A stretch of 64,000 nucleotides of DNA. Source: a bacterium. GTDB taxonomy: Bacteria; Bacteroidota; Bacteroidia; NS11-12g; UBA9320. The position numbers and the translations under genes are program-made. The notes under the pieces were generated by a model. It did no database searches and was not told where the DNA came from. It saw only the letters and a list, made by a program, of their open reading frames with translations. Shown here piece after piece: positions 1-8,786 of the stretch. The stretch spans positions 1 through 64,000 of the forward strand of contig JAAEYY010000004.1 in the NCBI GenBank assembly GCA_018223105.1, written 5' to 3'. Each line of letters starts with the position of its first letter. Position 1 is the stretch's first letter.

Positions 1-803
1 GTACTTACGGGGGTCTTTAATGCATGCGACATCGTATTAATTAGGTCGTTTCGGATATCTGCCAGCTGTTTTTGTTTTTTGTATCTACTCAGAACAACTA
101 TGAACAGAACTCCTGTGCTCAAGATGAAGAGTAGAGCTAGGATCGCGGGCCATAGTAATTCGGTCAGTGTGCGCATATTGGTGTTGCTCACCCGTACCAC
201 AAGATAGATGGGATTTTTTATGAGATCTTGAGGAAATAATGGGGTAGAGTACTCAGAACCAGCAGAAGAATTCACAATATACTTTTGGGAAGTTAGGAGG
301 ATTGAATCCTTATGGTTTTTAATGCAGAACTCCGGCAATGATCCGAGTTTGTAGTTTTTGAAATGCCGCTCTAAACTCGATGATATGGTTTGAAGGTCGG
401 CTTTACTCAAACCCCTCTTTTCAGCAATGAATTCTTCCAATAGTTTATTGCTCCACTCTCTTAGTACAATAGTATCTAAAGTGCCGTCGTTGCTGTCTGA
501 TTGTATCCATACCTTACGGTCTACTTCTATATTTTCATTATACCCGGTCTTACTCCTTTTTTCATTAATTTCAATTTTTACATGCGTGTTTTTATTCAAA
601 GAAGTGTCGAATTCCTCTTTCATGGAGTTTCGGAAACGATCTCGGGTCATATCTTGAGCTACCTCGTCCATTGCCAGGTAGATATTCCTCTCCAATGTTT
701 CTTTTTTTAATTCAAAGGTTTCTTTAAGCAGGTAGATCTGAACTGCAGCTAATCCTACAAGTGCGATGATAGCGAGTATTAGTATGCGGATTCCGATCTT
801 CAT
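1..803 (-). CDS. Sensor histidine kinase, N-terminal part (cut by window edge)
   Basis: The minus strand is open from an ATG at 803 to the left edge (about 267 codons), so the C-terminal ATPase domain lies outside. The product has an N-terminal membrane helix (about residues 4-24), a sensor region of about 190 residues, and a second helix (about residues 219-243). It ends in the phosphoacceptor box NTMSHALKTPVS, where the histidine is the expected autophosphorylation site. This is the layout of an inner-membrane two-component sensor. An in-frame ATG at 809 directly abuts a TAATTTTG promoter element, so 803 is the better start. The stimulus is unknown, and the response regulator should lie beyond the left edge. 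Confidence 0.85.
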   Translation of the reverse strand, partial: MKIGIRILILAIIALVGLAAVQIYLLKETFELKKETLERNIYLAMDEVAQDMTRDRFRNSMKEEFDTSLNKNTHVKIEINEKRSKTGYNENIEVDRKVWIQSDSNDGTLDTIVLREWSNKLLEEFIAEKRGLSKADLQTISSSLERHFKNYKLGSLPEFCIKNHKDSILLTSQKYIVNSSAGSEYSTPLFPQDLIKNPIYLVVRVSNTNMRTLTELLWPAILALLFILSTGVLFIVVLSRYKKQKQLADIRNDLINTMSHALKTPVS

Positions 804-809
804 GAGCAT

Positions 810-817
810 CAAAATTA
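810..817 (-). promoter_or_regulatory. Promoter -7 element of the sensor kinase
   Basis: The minus strand reads TAATTTTG, a match to the Bacteroidota consensus TAnnTTTG, six bases upstream of the ATG at 803. The alternative ATG at 809 would lie at or before the transcription start. Confidence 0.5.
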
Positions 818-932
818 CGAAGACTAGTCAGCGTTTCAGTGCACTTTAACATAGCTTTAACAGAGTTTAGCTTGCTGTTAAGAGAATTTTGGGTGGCTCG
901 AGCCGAGTTTTGGATCAAATAAATTATCAATT

Positions 933-1706
933 ATGAAAAAAGTAGGAATAACTGTTTTGCTGATACTAGGTATTAGCTTTCTAGGATTTACACAAAGTGA
1001 AGAAGAGGAGGAATACAGATTAAAAATTAATAGGGTAGAGGATGGTGTGGTAACCAATATCGATACCATTTTTAATTCTCAAGAAGATTACGAAGCGTTT
1101 TTAAAATCTCTTGATATGGATCTTCCGGAGATGGATAAAGGGGATTTGGAGTATACTGAAATGAAGCCCGGGGATGGGAAAAAGATTAGGGTGTTTAAGA
1201 ATGTTGATGTGCAGGTTGACAGCAATGGAGATACTATCTACAAGAGTATTGATATAAAAGCAGATACCTTGTCGTGGTTAGAGGAAGGTGATGGTAAAAA
1301 TATCGTAATAGAAAGAATAGAGGAGACAGAAGATGTAAATGATGAGGGAGACATAATTACTGAGAAAAAAGTATTCATTCTGAGAAAAATAAGCCTGGAA
1401 GAATTGAGCGATGCTGAGATTAAGGAGATGGGCTTAGCACCAGGGTCTAACAATCTGGCGTTGGATCAGTTCAAAGTATATCCAAACCCAAGTCAAGGAA
1501 CATTAAATGTGGAAATGGAAGGGCTTAGAGGAAAGGAAGTTGAATTAAGGCTTAAGGATCTTAATGGGAGAGATTTACAAGTAGAGCAGTTTGTAGAGAT
1601 GAGTAACACCCATGTAGTAATGCTTGAAGATATAGCACCGGGGACGTATTTCATAGTATTGACATCTGGTGATGCAACATTTACGCGTAAGTTGATTGTT
1701 CTTTAA
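933..1706 (+). CDS. Secreted protein with T9SS type A sorting domain
   Basis: 257 residues. It has a signal peptide (about residues 1-20, ending GFTQS), an acidic mid-region rich in Asp and Glu, and a C-terminal domain of about 75 residues starting near DQFKVYPNPSQGTLNVE. That domain shows the hallmarks of the type IX sorting signal (YPNPSQG and a final beta strand ending KLIVL). The protein is therefore predicted to cross the outer membrane through the type IX machinery and to be released or anchored at the surface. The acidic body has no domain I recognise. It is transcribed away from the upstream sensor kinase and convergently with the GldN-like gene, with a shared hairpin between the two. 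Confidence 0.85.
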   Translation: MKKVGITVLLILGISFLGFTQSEEEEEYRLKINRVEDGVVTNIDTIFNSQEDYEAFLKSLDMDLPEMDKGDLEYTEMKPGDGKKIRVFKNVDVQVDSNGDTIYKSIDIKADTLSWLEEGDGKNIVIERIEETEDVNDEGDIITEKKVFILRKISLEELSDAEIKEMGLAPGSNNLALDQFKVYPNPSQGTLNVEMEGLRGKEVELRLKDLNGRDLQVEQFVEMSNTHVVMLEDIAPGTYFIVLTSGDATFTRKLIVL

Positions 1707-1720
1707 TTCATAAATAAAAA

Positions 1721-1748
1721 GAGGGCTCCGGCATAACACCGGACCCTC
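1721..1748 (-). terminator. Intrinsic terminator for the GldN-like gene
   Basis: Arms GAGGGCTCCGG (1721-1731) and CCGGACCCTC (1739-1748) pair with one bulged base around a 7-base loop. Read on the minus strand the stem is followed by TTTTTATTTA, so it best serves the minus-strand gene and may also stop the plus-strand gene. Confidence 0.7.
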
Positions 1749-1778
1749 TTCTACTGCCGAAAACTGAATGAAAAGGTC

Positions 1779-2594
1779 TTAGTATTCCCAGAGATCGTGC
1801 TCTGTGATGAAAAGATCGTTTTTAATGCGTTCTGCTTCTAAGAGTGCTGCAATTCCATCATCCCTAAACTCAGGGAAGAAGGCAATGTCCATATCGTAAA
1901 TATTGTTTTCTTTAACAATGGTGCTGGCGAAATGCCTCATCTCAAAAAACTGATTGTAGGTAAGGCGAGCTGCGTCATTGTGCGGGTTAAAGACCCTGAA
2001 GTCGGAAAGGATAGGGCGGAGGTCTTCCATCTTCAACCAGTACAGGACCTGTTCGCCTAAATCTATACCCGATTCTGTTTGTATTGGATACATTGGGCCA
2101 ATAGCAATAATGTGAGGCCTAAAGTCGCTATAGTTTGCATCGAACAACCAATCCTCCATGATCCTGTATTTTGTGATTTTCGATTTTTCAAATGGTGGTC
2201 TGATAATGGTATCCTTGAAACTTCCGGGGAGTTTTGGGTCTGGTATAGATACAATAATTTCCGGGGATACCAGGTTTCTGATTGCCGACGTGTCTGCTTT
2301 GCGTTCTAAGGAGTCATTGGCATAGGGTTGCACCCAATCATGGTCAGCAATTCGCTCCATTGCGGCATCCCAAAGCATCTGAGAAAAAGGTTGTCGAGGC
2401 CATTCCATCACTTTATTCTGCTTTTGTCGGTTATCGATTACGCGATGAATCCGTTTTGCGTATTTAATATTGGCTTCTCGCTGGTATCGTGAGCCTGTCG
2501 GAAAAACCTGGTCCGGGTCGGGCTTGCCTTGTGCTACAACATCAGTTGCAATACAGAGCAGCACGACCGATGTAAGGATCGTCTTAACTTTCAT
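1779..2594 (-). CDS. GldN/PorN-like type IX secretion protein
   Basis: 271 residues with a signal peptide (about residues 1-21, ending VVAQ). The segments around KRIHRVIDNRQKQN, IMEDWLFDANYSDF and IIAIGPMYPIQ resemble GldN, the periplasmic protein that forms a ring with GldK in the type IX secretion and gliding apparatus. The length is a little below the usual 300 or so. A canonical gldN sits at the end of a gldKLMN operon. Here it stands alone between a T9SS cargo gene and the fatty-acid operon, so it is probably a paralogue. Assignment is by motif recall only, so the family call is likely but not certain. Confidence 0.65.
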   Translation of the reverse strand: MKVKTILTSVVLLCIATDVVAQGKPDPDQVFPTGSRYQREANIKYAKRIHRVIDNRQKQNKVMEWPRQPFSQMLWDAAMERIADHDWVQPYANDSLERKADTSAIRNLVSPEIIVSIPDPKLPGSFKDTIIRPPFEKSKITKYRIMEDWLFDANYSDFRPHIIAIGPMYPIQTESGIDLGEQVLYWLKMEDLRPILSDFRVFNPHNDAARLTYNQFFEMRHFASTIVKENNIYDMDIAFFPEFRDDGIAALLEAERIKNDLFITEHDLWEY

Positions 2595-2689
2595 AGTGTC
2601 ATCATAACGTCACCTTAGCCGGAAATAGTATATCCACCTCTGGAAATTGTGAACTGTTACCGAACTTTAAAGCTTTTGTTATTTTAATC

Positions 2690-2729
2690 TACCAATCGTT
2701 TGGTATAAATAAATTTTGTTGTATATTTG
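2690..2729 (+). promoter_or_regulatory. Promoter and palindromic operator of the fatty-acid operon
   Basis: A perfect inverted repeat TACCAA-TCGT-TTGGTA (2690-2705) overlaps a -33 box TTTG (2699-2702). Nineteen bases later comes TATATTTG (2722-2729), the -7 consensus. Four bases then separate it from the tetR ATG. The palindrome resembles a TetR-family operator and would block RNA polymerase, so I infer autoregulation and control of the downstream fad genes. Confidence 0.65.
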
Positions 2730-2733
2730 AGCA

Positions 2734-3330
2734 ATGCCCAAAGCTAAAATCGATAGAAAAACACTGTTGAGAAATGCGCTTAGCGTTTTCAAGGTGAAAG
2801 GGTATTCGGCTTCCTCCATGCAAGATCTGGCATCCGCCAACGGAATTCTCAAAGGAAGCATGTATCATTACGTTGAAAGTAAAGAAGCATTAATGATTGA
2901 GGTGCTTAACGCATTGAAAGATCATTACGTTGCAAAGGTATTTGCTAAAGCATATGATGATGATTTAGCGCCCGTAGAACGATTGAAGGAACTCGCAAGA
3001 AGATCTGAAGAGATTTTTATGTATGAAGAAGGGGGCGACTTCTTCGTTAATATCGGTCTGGAAACCAAACAAAGCGTTCCGGTATTTGCTGAAATAATAA
3101 AGACGTTCTTCGAAGAGTGGATACGTACTTTGAAACATTTGTACTCTTTTGTCACAAATGAAAAAGAGGCTATGGAAAAAGCTGAACTTGCTGTGGCCGA
3201 AATCGAAGGAAGTGTTATCTTAATGCGCTTGTTAGACGACCCTATGTATCTACAACGCACGAATAAAAAATTGATAGAGGATTTTAACCGCCTTGCGCTA
3301 GAGAATCCGGAAAATAAATTGAAGTATTAA
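2734..3330 (+). CDS. TetR-family regulator of fatty-acid degradation
   Basis: 198 residues. An N-terminal helix-turn-helix (about residues 8-55, including SASSMQDLASANGILKGSMYHYV) is followed by a helical ligand-binding domain, the standard TetR fold and length. It lies one base before fadN-fadA-fadE, the place occupied by the acyl-CoA-responsive TetR repressor FadR in Bacillus-type fad regulation. A perfect palindrome overlaps its own promoter. Inference: a repressor that releases DNA when long-chain acyl-CoA binds. The ATG is only four bases from the -7 element, so the transcript may be almost leaderless. Family call is firm, ligand is inferred. Confidence 0.85.
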   Translation: MPKAKIDRKTLLRNALSVFKVKGYSASSMQDLASANGILKGSMYHYVESKEALMIEVLNALKDHYVAKVFAKAYDDDLAPVERLKELARRSEEIFMYEEGGDFFVNIGLETKQSVPVFAEIIKTFFEEWIRTLKHLYSFVTNEKEAMEKAELAVAEIEGSVILMRLLDDPMYLQRTNKKLIEDFNRLALENPENKLKY

Positions 3331-3331
3331 A

Positions 3332-5728
3332 ATGAGTCAAAAAAGAAATATACGAAAAGTAGCAGTTTTAGGATCCGGTGTAATGGGATCGAGAATAGCA
3401 TGTCACTTCGCCAATATTGGGCTTGAAGTGCTTTTGCTTGATATTGTTGATCCAAAACTTTCGGAAGAAGAAGCAAAATCAGAGGCTAAAAGAAATAGTC
3501 TGGTTAATTCCGCTTTAACTGCTGCTCTTAAATCGAATCCTTCTCCTATCTATAGAAAATCCTTGAGTTCTCTCATTGAGACCGGAAATTTTGATGATGA
3601 TCTTGAGCGGATTTCAGAATGCGATTGGGTGCTGGAGGCGATCATTGAGAATCTCGATATTAAGAAATCCCTCTACGAAAAGGTAGAAAAATACAGGAAA
3701 GAAGGAACGGTCATAAGTTCTAATACATCCAGTATTCCAATGAAAATGTTGGTTGATGGAAGATCGGAAGACTTCAAAGCAAAATTCGTTGGGACTCACT
3801 TCTTTAATCCCCCGAGATACCTCCGACTCTTGGAAATTATTCCGGGTCCGGATACAGATCCCGAGCTACTGGATTTTATGATGCATTACGGGGATCTGTT
3901 TTTAGGTAAAACCACCGTATTATGTAAGGATACACCAGCTTTTATTGCAAATAGAGTGGGTGTTTTTGGCATTATGGCCACCTTTAAATTGATGAAAGAA
4001 TACGGTTTAAGTGTGGAGGATGTTGATTCCATAACCGGACCGATTTCAGGAAGGCCAAAATCAGCAACGTTCAGGACCTGCGACTTGGTAGGTTTGGATA
4101 CCTTAGCGAAAGTCGCCAATGGCGTTCAAGCTACTTGTCCGGAGGATGAAATGAATTCCTGGTTTGCTTTGCCTGATTATCTCAAGACCATGATAGACAA
4201 TGGCTGGATTGGCGATAAGGCGGGACAGGGTTTTTACAAAAAATCTAAAGATGCTGAAGGGAATAGAGTGATTTTAGCGCTTGATCTCGACAACTTAGAA
4301 TATAAAGAGAAGAGTTCTCCCAGACATTCCAGTATCGGAGAGGCGAGACAGTTTTCAAAGCTGAGTAAGAAAGTGAAGCACCTTTATCAGGGCACGGACA
4401 GTATTTCCAAGTTTTTTAAAGACCTCACTACAGCTGTGTTAATTTATTCTGCGAATCGAATACCGGAAATAGCAGACAATCCCTTTCAGGTGGATGACGC
4501 ATTACGCGCCGGTTTTGGCTGGGAAGCGGGTCCTTTTGAATTATGGGATATGATTGGCTTTGGCAGTGTGATAGCTCATGCTAAAGAAAAAGGGTATGAT
4601 ATTCCGGAGTGGATTTCAGAAATGGAGAAGTCCGGTTCAGACAGCTTTTACAGTGCAAAAGAAGGGAAGCAATACTCTTACTTGCCAAGTGCTAAACAAC
4701 AAGAACCAAAACCCGGTACGGAAGCCTATATTAAGCTCGATAATTTCAGAAATCTCGAGCCGGTTTATAAGAATAAAGAATGTACAGTGCACGACATTGG
4801 AGATGGAGTGCTTTGCCTCGAATTTCACACTAAAATGAATGCCATTGGCAGTGGAATTCTTCAAGGGATTAATAAAACCATTGATATCGCTGAGAACGGT
4901 GATTGGAAAGGCCTGGTAATTGGTAACGATGCCACCAATTTCTCTGCAGGAGCAAATTTAGCGATGATGTTAATGCTGGCTATTGAGCAAGAATACGATG
5001 AGCTTAATATGGCTATCAGCTACTTCCAAAATACAGTTATGAGGTTGCGTTACTCAGCCGTTCCGGTGGTTATGGCTCCTCACGGCATGACCTTGGGCGG
5101 CGGTTGCGAAATGTCGCTTCACGCTGATTCAACAGTAGCTGCTGCAGAAACCTATATTGGTTTAGTGGAAGTAGGAGCCGGCTTAATCCCCGGTGGTGGT
5201 GGAACGAAGGAGTTTGTGCTTCGAGTTTCAGATGGTTTTTCCGCCGGAGACCCACAACTACCTTCATTACAGGAGAGGTTTACTACCATTGCCACAGCAA
5301 AAGTAGCCACCAGTGCTCATGAGGCTTTTGATATAGGTGTATTGCACGACGATAAAGATGAAATCGTAATCAATATTGATCGACAAATCGCGGATGCAAA
5401 GAATAAAGTAATTGAACTTTACGATGAGGGATATACCCAGCCGGCCAGAAGGTCGGATATAAAGGTCTTGGGTAGAACAGCCCTTGGTGCTTTGTACAGC
5501 GGAGTAGAAGCTTTTGGTATAGGAAATTACGCCAGCGAGCACGATCAGAAGATCGCAAGGAAATTAGCGTACATCATGGCCGGTGGAGATTTAAGTGAAG
5601 CTACCATGGTTACAGAGCAATATTTACTGGATTTAGAACGAGAAGCATTCCTGTCCTTATTAGGTGAACGCAAAACCTTGGAGAGAATGCAGCATATATT
5701 AAAAACAGGAAAACCATTAAGAAATTAA
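3332..5728 (+). CDS. fadN: 3-hydroxyacyl-CoA dehydrogenase / enoyl-CoA hydratase, FadN type
   Basis: 798 residues, the length of Bacillus FadN. The N-terminal Rossmann domain carries GSGVMGSRIACHFANIG (about residues 14-30) and the family motif THFFNPPRYLRLLEIIPG. A 3HCDH C-terminal region follows, and a crotonase-fold domain occupies roughly residues 485-700 (FSAGANLAMM and GMTLGGGCEMSLHAD). It catalyses hydration of trans-2-enoyl-CoA and NAD-dependent oxidation of the 3-hydroxyacyl-CoA in the cytoplasm. The dehydrogenase-first order distinguishes it from the E. coli FadB arrangement. It is co-transcribed with tetR (one-base gap), fadA and fadE. Confidence 0.9.
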   Translation: MSQKRNIRKVAVLGSGVMGSRIACHFANIGLEVLLLDIVDPKLSEEEAKSEAKRNSLVNSALTAALKSNPSPIYRKSLSSLIETGNFDDDLERISECDWVLEAIIENLDIKKSLYEKVEKYRKEGTVISSNTSSIPMKMLVDGRSEDFKAKFVGTHFFNPPRYLRLLEIIPGPDTDPELLDFMMHYGDLFLGKTTVLCKDTPAFIANRVGVFGIMATFKLMKEYGLSVEDVDSITGPISGRPKSATFRTCDLVGLDTLAKVANGVQATCPEDEMNSWFALPDYLKTMIDNGWIGDKAGQGFYKKSKDAEGNRVILALDLDNLEYKEKSSPRHSSIGEARQFSKLSKKVKHLYQGTDSISKFFKDLTTAVLIYSANRIPEIADNPFQVDDALRAGFGWEAGPFELWDMIGFGSVIAHAKEKGYDIPEWISEMEKSGSDSFYSAKEGKQYSYLPSAKQQEPKPGTEAYIKLDNFRNLEPVYKNKECTVHDIGDGVLCLEFHTKMNAIGSGILQGINKTIDIAENGDWKGLVIGNDATNFSAGANLAMMLMLAIEQEYDELNMAISYFQNTVMRLRYSAVPVVMAPHGMTLGGGCEMSLHADSTVAAAETYIGLVEVGAGLIPGGGGTKEFVLRVSDGFSAGDPQLPSLQERFTTIATAKVATSAHEAFDIGVLHDDKDEIVINIDRQIADAKNKVIELYDEGYTQPARRSDIKVLGRTALGALYSGVEAFGIGNYASEHDQKIARKLAYIMAGGDLSEATMVTEQYLLDLEREAFLSLLGERKTLERMQHILKTGKPLRN

Positions 5729-5731
5729 TAT

Positions 5732-5799
5732 GAGGTTAAAGGCTGCCGAAATGATAAACATGAAGCTAAGTGTTTCAATTTTTGGCAGTCTTTTACCTC
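5732..5799 (+). promoter_or_regulatory. Long inverted repeat between fadN and fadA
   Basis: Arms 5732-5747 and 5784-5799 (16 bases each) pair at 14 positions plus one G-U around a 36-base loop. The right arm ends 15 bases before the fadA ATG. No long T-run follows, so it is more likely an mRNA processing or stability hairpin, or a leaky attenuator, than a full terminator. Confidence 0.55.
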
Positions 5800-5814
5800 T
5801 TAAAAAATAAAATT

Positions 5815-6996
5815 ATGAGAGAAGCATATATAGTTAACGGATACAGAACAGCGGTAGGGAAAGCCGGAAAAGGAGGCTTTAGATTTACTTCACCGGTTGA
5901 TCTTGGAGCTGAGGTTATAAATTATCTCATTGCAAATACGCCGGGTTTTGACCCTTCGGTGGTTGACGATCTTATCGTCGGTAACGCCGTTCCCGAAGCC
6001 GAGCAAGGGCTTCAAATGGCGAGATGGGTTGGAGTACGTTCCAATCTTCCGCTGGAGATTCCGGGGGTTACGGTAAATCGTTACTGCGGATCGGGAGTTG
6101 AAACCATCACTATGGCTGTAGCTAAAATTAAAGCAGGTCTGGCCGATTGTATTATCGCCGGAGGTACCGAGAGCATGAGTCTGGTTCCTACGGTTGGTTA
6201 TAAAACCGTTCCTAATTATGAAATCGCTAAAGATCACGGAGATTATTTCCTTGGAATGGGTCTTACTGCAGAAGAAGTAGCTGTGAAATACGATGTAAGC
6301 AGAGAAGACCAAGATCAATTTTCCTTAGAATCTCATCAAAAAGCATTGAAAGCCATTGAAGATGGAAAGTTTAAAGATCAGATCGTTCCAGTTGAGGTTG
6401 AAGAAGTGTATTTCGATCCTGAAAGCAATAAGAAAAAATCTAGAAGCTACACTGTTGATACCGATGAAGGTCCGAGGGCAGACACTTCACTTGAAGCACT
6501 TGCGAGATTAAGGCCGGTGTTTAAACAAGGGGGAAGTGTTACTGCGGGTAATAGTTCGCAAACTAGCGATGGGGCTTCATTTGTTCTAGTGATGAGCGAA
6601 GAAATGGTAAAAGAACTAGGTCTCGAACCCAAAGCAAGATTGCTTTCATCCTCAAGTGTGGGTGTAAACCCGAGATATATGGGTATTGGTCCGGTAGAAG
6701 CAGTTCCTAAGGCGCTGAAAAGAGCGGGCTTGAAGCTGGATGATATAGAGCAGATCGAGTTAAACGAAGCATTTGCAGCTCAGAGTTTGGCGGTTATTAG
6801 AACCCTCGGACTCAATAAAGACATCGTAAATGTGAATGGAGGAGCAATTAGTTTAGGACATCCATTGGGTTGTACCGGAGCTAAACTCACAGTTCAGATT
6901 TTAGACGAAATGAAACGAAGAAATCAGAAATACGGATTGGTTACAGCATGCATTGGCGGTGGCCAGGGAATAGCAGCAGTTTACGAAAGATTATAA
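5815..6996 (+). CDS. fadA: Acetyl-CoA C-acyltransferase (thiolase), FadA
   Basis: 393 residues, typical for a thiolase. The nucleophile cysteine sits in [12 protein letters not shown] (about residue 88), the catalytic histidine in [14 protein letters not shown], and the second catalytic cysteine in ACIGGGQG. It cleaves 3-ketoacyl-CoA with CoA to acetyl-CoA and a shortened acyl-CoA, the last step of beta-oxidation. I use the ATG at 5815 ([16 protein letters not shown]) because the open frame upstream (from 5770) would be read through the hairpin and lacks homology to the fold. It lies between fadN and fadE in one operon. Confidence 0.92.
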   Translation: MREAYIVNGYRTAVGKAGKGGFRFTSPVDLGAEVINYLIANTPGFDPSVVDDLIVGNAVPEAEQGLQMARWVGVRSNLPLEIPGVTVNRYCGSGVETITMAVAKIKAGLADCIIAGGTESMSLVPTVGYKTVPNYEIAKDHGDYFLGMGLTAEEVAVKYDVSREDQDQFSLESHQKALKAIEDGKFKDQIVPVEVEEVYFDPESNKKKSRSYTVDTDEGPRADTSLEALARLRPVFKQGGSVTAGNSSQTSDGASFVLVMSEEMVKELGLEPKARLLSSSSVGVNPRYMGIGPVEAVPKALKRAGLKLDDIEQIELNEAFAAQSLAVIRTLGLNKDIVNVNGGAISLGHPLGCTGAKLTVQILDEMKRRNQKYGLVTACIGGGQGIAAVYERL

Positions 6997-7010
6997 ATAA
7001 AGACAATATC

Positions 7011-8786
7011 ATGGAACAATTAAAAGGAGGAGAATTTTTAATACGAGCTCAGAAAGCATCTGAGGTATTTATTCCCGAAGAAATAAACGAAGAACAGCGC
7101 ATGTTTCGCGACATGACCGCCGATTTTTTAGAGAAGAATGTTACGCCTCTTCGAATGAAAATCGATAAGCAAAAAGAGAACCCGGATTTGATTCCAAAAT
7201 TAATGGAACAAGCAGCGGAGTTGGGTTTGTTAAGCGCTTCATTGCCTGAGGAATACGGTGGAATGGCCGTTGATTTCAACACAGAAACAGTATTGAGCGA
7301 GGAGTTGGGGAAAAGTCAGAGTTTTTCGGTGGCCCTGGCGGCTCATACCGGTATCGGTACGCTTCCCATCGTTTATTTCGGAACGGAGGCACAGAAGAAG
7401 AAATATTTACCGGGTTTAGGAAGTGGGCAGATCAAAGCTGCGTATTGTTTAACAGAACCCGATAGCGGATCGGATGCCCTGGCAGCGAAGACAAAAGCGG
7501 TATTAGATGGAGATGAATGGGTGATCAACGGCCAGAAGATGTGGATCACCAATGCAGGCTTTGCAGATCTATTTACCGTTTTCGCCAAAGTAGATGGGGA
7601 ACATTTCACCGGGTTTTTAGTAGATGCAAAAACACCCGGAATTACTCTGGGAGATGAAGAGGTTAAGCTTGGAATCAAGGGAAGTAGTACCCGTCAGGTA
7701 TTTTTTGAAGACGTTCGAATTCCGAAGGATAATCTCCTCGGAGAAATAGGCAAAGGCCATAAAATTGCCTTTAACGTTTTGAATATCGGTAGATATAAAC
7801 TCTGCGCCATGGTAATGGGCGGAAGTAAAAGGTCGATTGATGTTGCAGTGAATTATGCGAACGAGCGTCAGCAGTTTGGTGTTCCTATTAGCAGTTTTGG
7901 TGCTATTCAGCATAAACTCGCTGAGATGGCCATCCGAACTTATGCTTGTGAGAGTTCTACGTTTAGAGTCTCAGATTTGATCCAAGATCGAATTCAGGAA
8001 TTGGTAGATAAAGGAACAGATCGAGCACAGGCTAAATTACAAGCAGCCGAGGAATACAATATTGAATGCGCCATTTTGAAAGTCTTAGGTTCTGAAGTTT
8101 TGGACTATGTAGTGGATGAAGCCGTTCAGGTATTTGGTGGAACCGGGTATTCCGAGGAGTTTCCTGTAGCGAGTATGTATCGAGACAGCCGAATTAACCG
8201 AATATTTGAAGGAACCAATGAGATCAACAGAATGTTGGCAGTGGGTCAGGTGATGAAGAAGGCCATGAAAGGCGAATTGGATGTGATGGGACCTGCAATG
8301 AAGATTCAGGAAGAGTTGATGGAAATCCCCGATTTCGGCGAAGAAAGCGATGGAACTGAATTTTATTGGGAGCATAAGGCCATCGCGCAAGCAAAAAAAG
8401 CCATCCTGATGACAGCAGGAGCTGCTGCTAAAAAGTACATGATGGAGTTAGAGCAGCAACAGGAAATTCTCATGAACTTAGCTGATATGGCCATAGAAGT
8501 TTTTGCAATGGAGAGTACGGTGCTGAGAACGGAGAAACTCATTGATTTAAACGGACGAGAATCCGCAGACTTACAAGTTAAAATGAGTCGATGCTACCTT
8601 TCAGATGCCATGGAGAAAATTAATTTGAGTGGCAAGCATGCGATTACAGGATTTGCCGAAGGCGATGAATTGAGAATGATGTTACTGGGTCTTAAACGTT
8701 TTACGAAGTACGAGCCAATAAACACCATAGCAATTAGAAAAGAGATTGCAAAAGCTTTGATTGAAGCTAATGCATATTGCTTCTAA
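7011..8786 (+). CDS. fadE: Acyl-CoA dehydrogenase, FadE type
   Basis: 591 residues. The FAD-dependent acyl-CoA dehydrogenase core covers about residues 25-430. It includes YCLTEPDSGSDA and WITNAG at the flavin and substrate site and FEGTNEINRML, whose glutamate region holds the catalytic base. A C-terminal extension of about 150 residues makes it like the roughly 594-residue Bacillus FadE rather than the 380-residue short-chain enzymes. It introduces the trans-2 double bond, feeding FadN. The ATG at 7011 is chosen because the upstream frame is a continuation into fadA. Its stop directly abuts the stop of the convergent gene at 8787. Confidence 0.92.
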   Translation: MEQLKGGEFLIRAQKASEVFIPEEINEEQRMFRDMTADFLEKNVTPLRMKIDKQKENPDLIPKLMEQAAELGLLSASLPEEYGGMAVDFNTETVLSEELGKSQSFSVALAAHTGIGTLPIVYFGTEAQKKKYLPGLGSGQIKAAYCLTEPDSGSDALAAKTKAVLDGDEWVINGQKMWITNAGFADLFTVFAKVDGEHFTGFLVDAKTPGITLGDEEVKLGIKGSSTRQVFFEDVRIPKDNLLGEIGKGHKIAFNVLNIGRYKLCAMVMGGSKRSIDVAVNYANERQQFGVPISSFGAIQHKLAEMAIRTYACESSTFRVSDLIQDRIQELVDKGTDRAQAKLQAAEEYNIECAILKVLGSEVLDYVVDEAVQVFGGTGYSEEFPVASMYRDSRINRIFEGTNEINRMLAVGQVMKKAMKGELDVMGPAMKIQEELMEIPDFGEESDGTEFYWEHKAIAQAKKAILMTAGAAAKKYMMELEQQQEILMNLADMAIEVFAMESTVLRTEKLIDLNGRESADLQVKMSRCYLSDAMEKINLSGKHAITGFAEGDELRMMLLGLKRFTKYEPINTIAIRKEIAKALIEANAYCF

